Shown here: in pieces, positions 62,774 to 64,000 of the stretch
Position numbering within the stretch: position 1 is the stretch's first letter
How the letters are laid out: the number at the start of each line of letters is the position of its first letter
DNA from: Curtobacterium sp. MMLR14_010
GTDB lineage: Bacteria > Actinomycetota > Actinomycetes > Actinomycetales > Microbacteriaceae
Direction: 5' to 3'
Assembly (NCBI RefSeq): GCF_001865015.1
Contig: NZ_MJGV01000002.1
Location: 252,494-316,493, forward strand
DNA: 64,000 nucleotides
Translations under genes and position numbers: made by a program
The notes under the pieces: model-generated
Told to the model about the DNA's origin: nothing
What the model saw: the letters and a program-made list of their open reading frames with translations, nothing else
Databases searched by the model: none

Positions 62774-64000
62774 GTGCTCGGCATCCCCACGCACCTCGCT
62801 CCGCGGGTGAACGCGTGGTCGACCGTGCGGGCCTTCCACGCGGCGGCCGTCGGGTCGCTGCTGGCTGCTGCGCTGACGCTCCTGCTCTTCGTCCTGACCG
62901 ACACCGACGTCCGGGTGGTGGGGGCACTGGTCGCCCTCCTGCCGATGCTCGCGATGATCGGCGTCCACGTGCAGTTCGGCACGTGGCGCTCCGCGGTCGC
63001 GTTCCTGCTCGTCGGCGGCGTCTGCGCCTGGTGGTTCTCGCTCGTCGTGCAGCAGGACATCGCGGTGCCGTGGGTGACGTCCTACCTGCTCTCGCTCGTC
63101 GTCGTGCCGCTCGTCCTGGTCGGTGGTGCCGGTGCGGTCCCCGGTCGTGTGGTCCTGTGGTCCGTCGCGGGGCTCGCGGTCGGCCGGATCGCGACGGGCA
63201 TCGCCGCCGCGCAGACCGGCGGGCCGGCGTACCCCCTCGTGCTCGCCTGGTTGACCCTGGCGTTCGTGGCCGGCATCGTGCTGGTCGGCGGACGCAGCAC
63301 CGCGCGGTCGCAGCGTGTCCAGCCCGAGCTCCTCCGCTCCGCGCGCGAAGAGCACGTGTCCGCGTACCGCGCCGGCGTCGAGTCCGAGGCCTCCGCGATC
63401 CTCCACGACACCGTGCTGAACCACCTCGGGGCGATCGCGCTCGCACCTGACGGCCCGATGGACGAACAGCTCGCCCGCACGGTGGACGCCGACTTCGCGA
63501 TGCTCACCGGCAAGGCCTGGCTGGCGAGCGAACCGGACGACACCGGCGACAGCGCCGCGGTCGGGGCCTTCGAGCACGTGATCGAGGAACACCGCGCCGA
63601 GGGGCTCCAGGTCCTGGTCACGGGGGACCCGGCCGCGCTCGCCCGACTCGAGCCCGCGTCCCTCACGGCGTTGGTCCGAGCCGTCGGTGCCTGCCTGGCG
63701 AACGTCCGGAAGCACGCCGGCACCGACTCGGCAGAGGTGAGCGTCTTCGACGACGGTGCCGCCTGCACCGTGATGGTGGTCGACGACGGCCGCGGGTTCG
63801 ACGAGCAGCAGACCGGCGCCGACCGCATGGGCCTGCGCAACTCCGTCCGCGAGCGCATCGGTCGCGTCGGCGGTGACGTCCAGGTGTGGACGTCGCCCGG
63901 CAGCGGCACGAGCGTGATGATGTCGGTGCCGTACGCCACCACGACGAACCCGGTGCGCGTCATCGGCCAGGGCGACACCGACGGTCTGCAGGAGTCCGCG
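62774..64000 (+). CDS. Sensor histidine kinase (NarL-type, incomplete)
   Basis: At least 409 residues; the frame is open to the last base of the window and the stop is outside. Five to six helices occupy about 22-173 with a short loop. A NarL-type dimerisation segment has the phospho-acceptor His 211 in AILHDTVLNHLGAI, and the ATP-binding domain shows ACLANVRKHAGTDSAEV, VVDDGRGFDE, RMGLRNSVRERIGRVGG and GSGTSVMMSVP. AAGGAG precedes GTG 62774. A response regulator gene probably follows outside the window. The signal is unknown. Confidence 0.85.
   Translation, partial: MLGIPTHLAPRVNAWSTVRAFHAAAVGSLLAAALTLLLFVLTDTDVRVVGALVALLPMLAMIGVHVQFGTWRSAVAFLLVGGVCAWWFSLVVQQDIAVPWVTSYLLSLVVVPLVLVGGAGAVPGRVVLWSVAGLAVGRIATGIAAAQTGGPAYPLVLAWLTLAFVAGIVLVGGRSTARSQRVQPELLRSAREEHVSAYRAGVESEASAILHDTVLNHLGAIALAPDGPMDEQLARTVDADFAMLTGKAWLASEPDDTGDSAAVGAFEHVIEEHRAEGLQVLVTGDPAALARLEPASLTALVRAVGACLANVRKHAGTDSAEVSVFDDGAACTVMVVDDGRGFDEQQTGADRMGLRNSVRERIGRVGGDVQVWTSPGSGTSVMMSVPYATTTNPVRVIGQGDTDGLQESA

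Noticed and set aside
59876..63715. 1279-codon minus-strand open frame across mqo and the radical SAM gene
   Set aside because: It spans several clear genes on the other strand and the composition is Arg/Asp/Gly noise.

Overview
The window is high-GC actinobacterial chromosome. The family is most likely Microbacteriaceae, and gene content resembles Curtobacterium, but that is inference because no search was possible. Supporting signs are strong GC-biased third codon positions, many GTG starts, DnaX-RecR-LysC-Asd order, an Mqo-type malate oxidoreductase, a LAFTG-type surface anchor and many leaderless genes. In at least seven genes a TAnnnT -10 box ends exactly 6 bases before the start codon.

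Layout. 1-1148: end of rplK, then rplA and its terminator. 1173-2706: a six-helix membrane protein and a lone YqaJ-type nuclease. 2754-10421: a ROK repressor divergent from a sugar locus (isomerase, dehydrogenase, binding protein, two permeases, beta-propeller protein) with no ATPase gene. 10521-12865: MacB-like ABC exporter. 12988-16129: operon of acyl-CoA dehydrogenase-like, PIG-L deacetylase/methyltransferase fusion and glycosyltransferase. 16234-18484: OmpR/HisKA two-component pair. 18584-19796: L10 leader, rplJ and rplL, about 17.7 kb from rplK-rplA. 20073-24449: AbiEi/DUF559 protein, amino-acid permease, ABC exporter. 24718-28400: two-gene operon pairing a Cache-HAMP-cyclase protein with an MscS channel carrying a cyclic-nucleotide-binding domain. 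28455-31077: cystathionine beta-synthase and gamma-synthase. 31114-40459: MFS exporter, half binding-protein lipoprotein, sedolisin protease, TetR with Bcr/CflA exporter, HerA-like ATPase, PH-like membrane protein. 40788-44431: tRNA-Ser(GGA), pta and ackA. 44503-44976: a dense noncoding GTCTC/GAGAC repeat array. 45023-45831: SDR protein and SRP RNA. 46004-53614: a 2536-residue repeat adhesin. 53781-59811: dnaX, recR, lysC (with an internal beta-subunit start) and asd. 59933-64000: mqo, a radical SAM gene under a perfect LexA-type box, and an open-ended histidine kinase.

The most unusual items are the cyclase/channel operon, in which both the cyclase and the nucleotide-binding domain lack canonical residues; the GTCTC array; a dispersed palindrome family in gene-end spacers; the SOS box placed on a leaderless radical SAM promoter; and the uncharacterised glycosyltransferase / PIG-L-methyltransferase / dehydrogenase operon.
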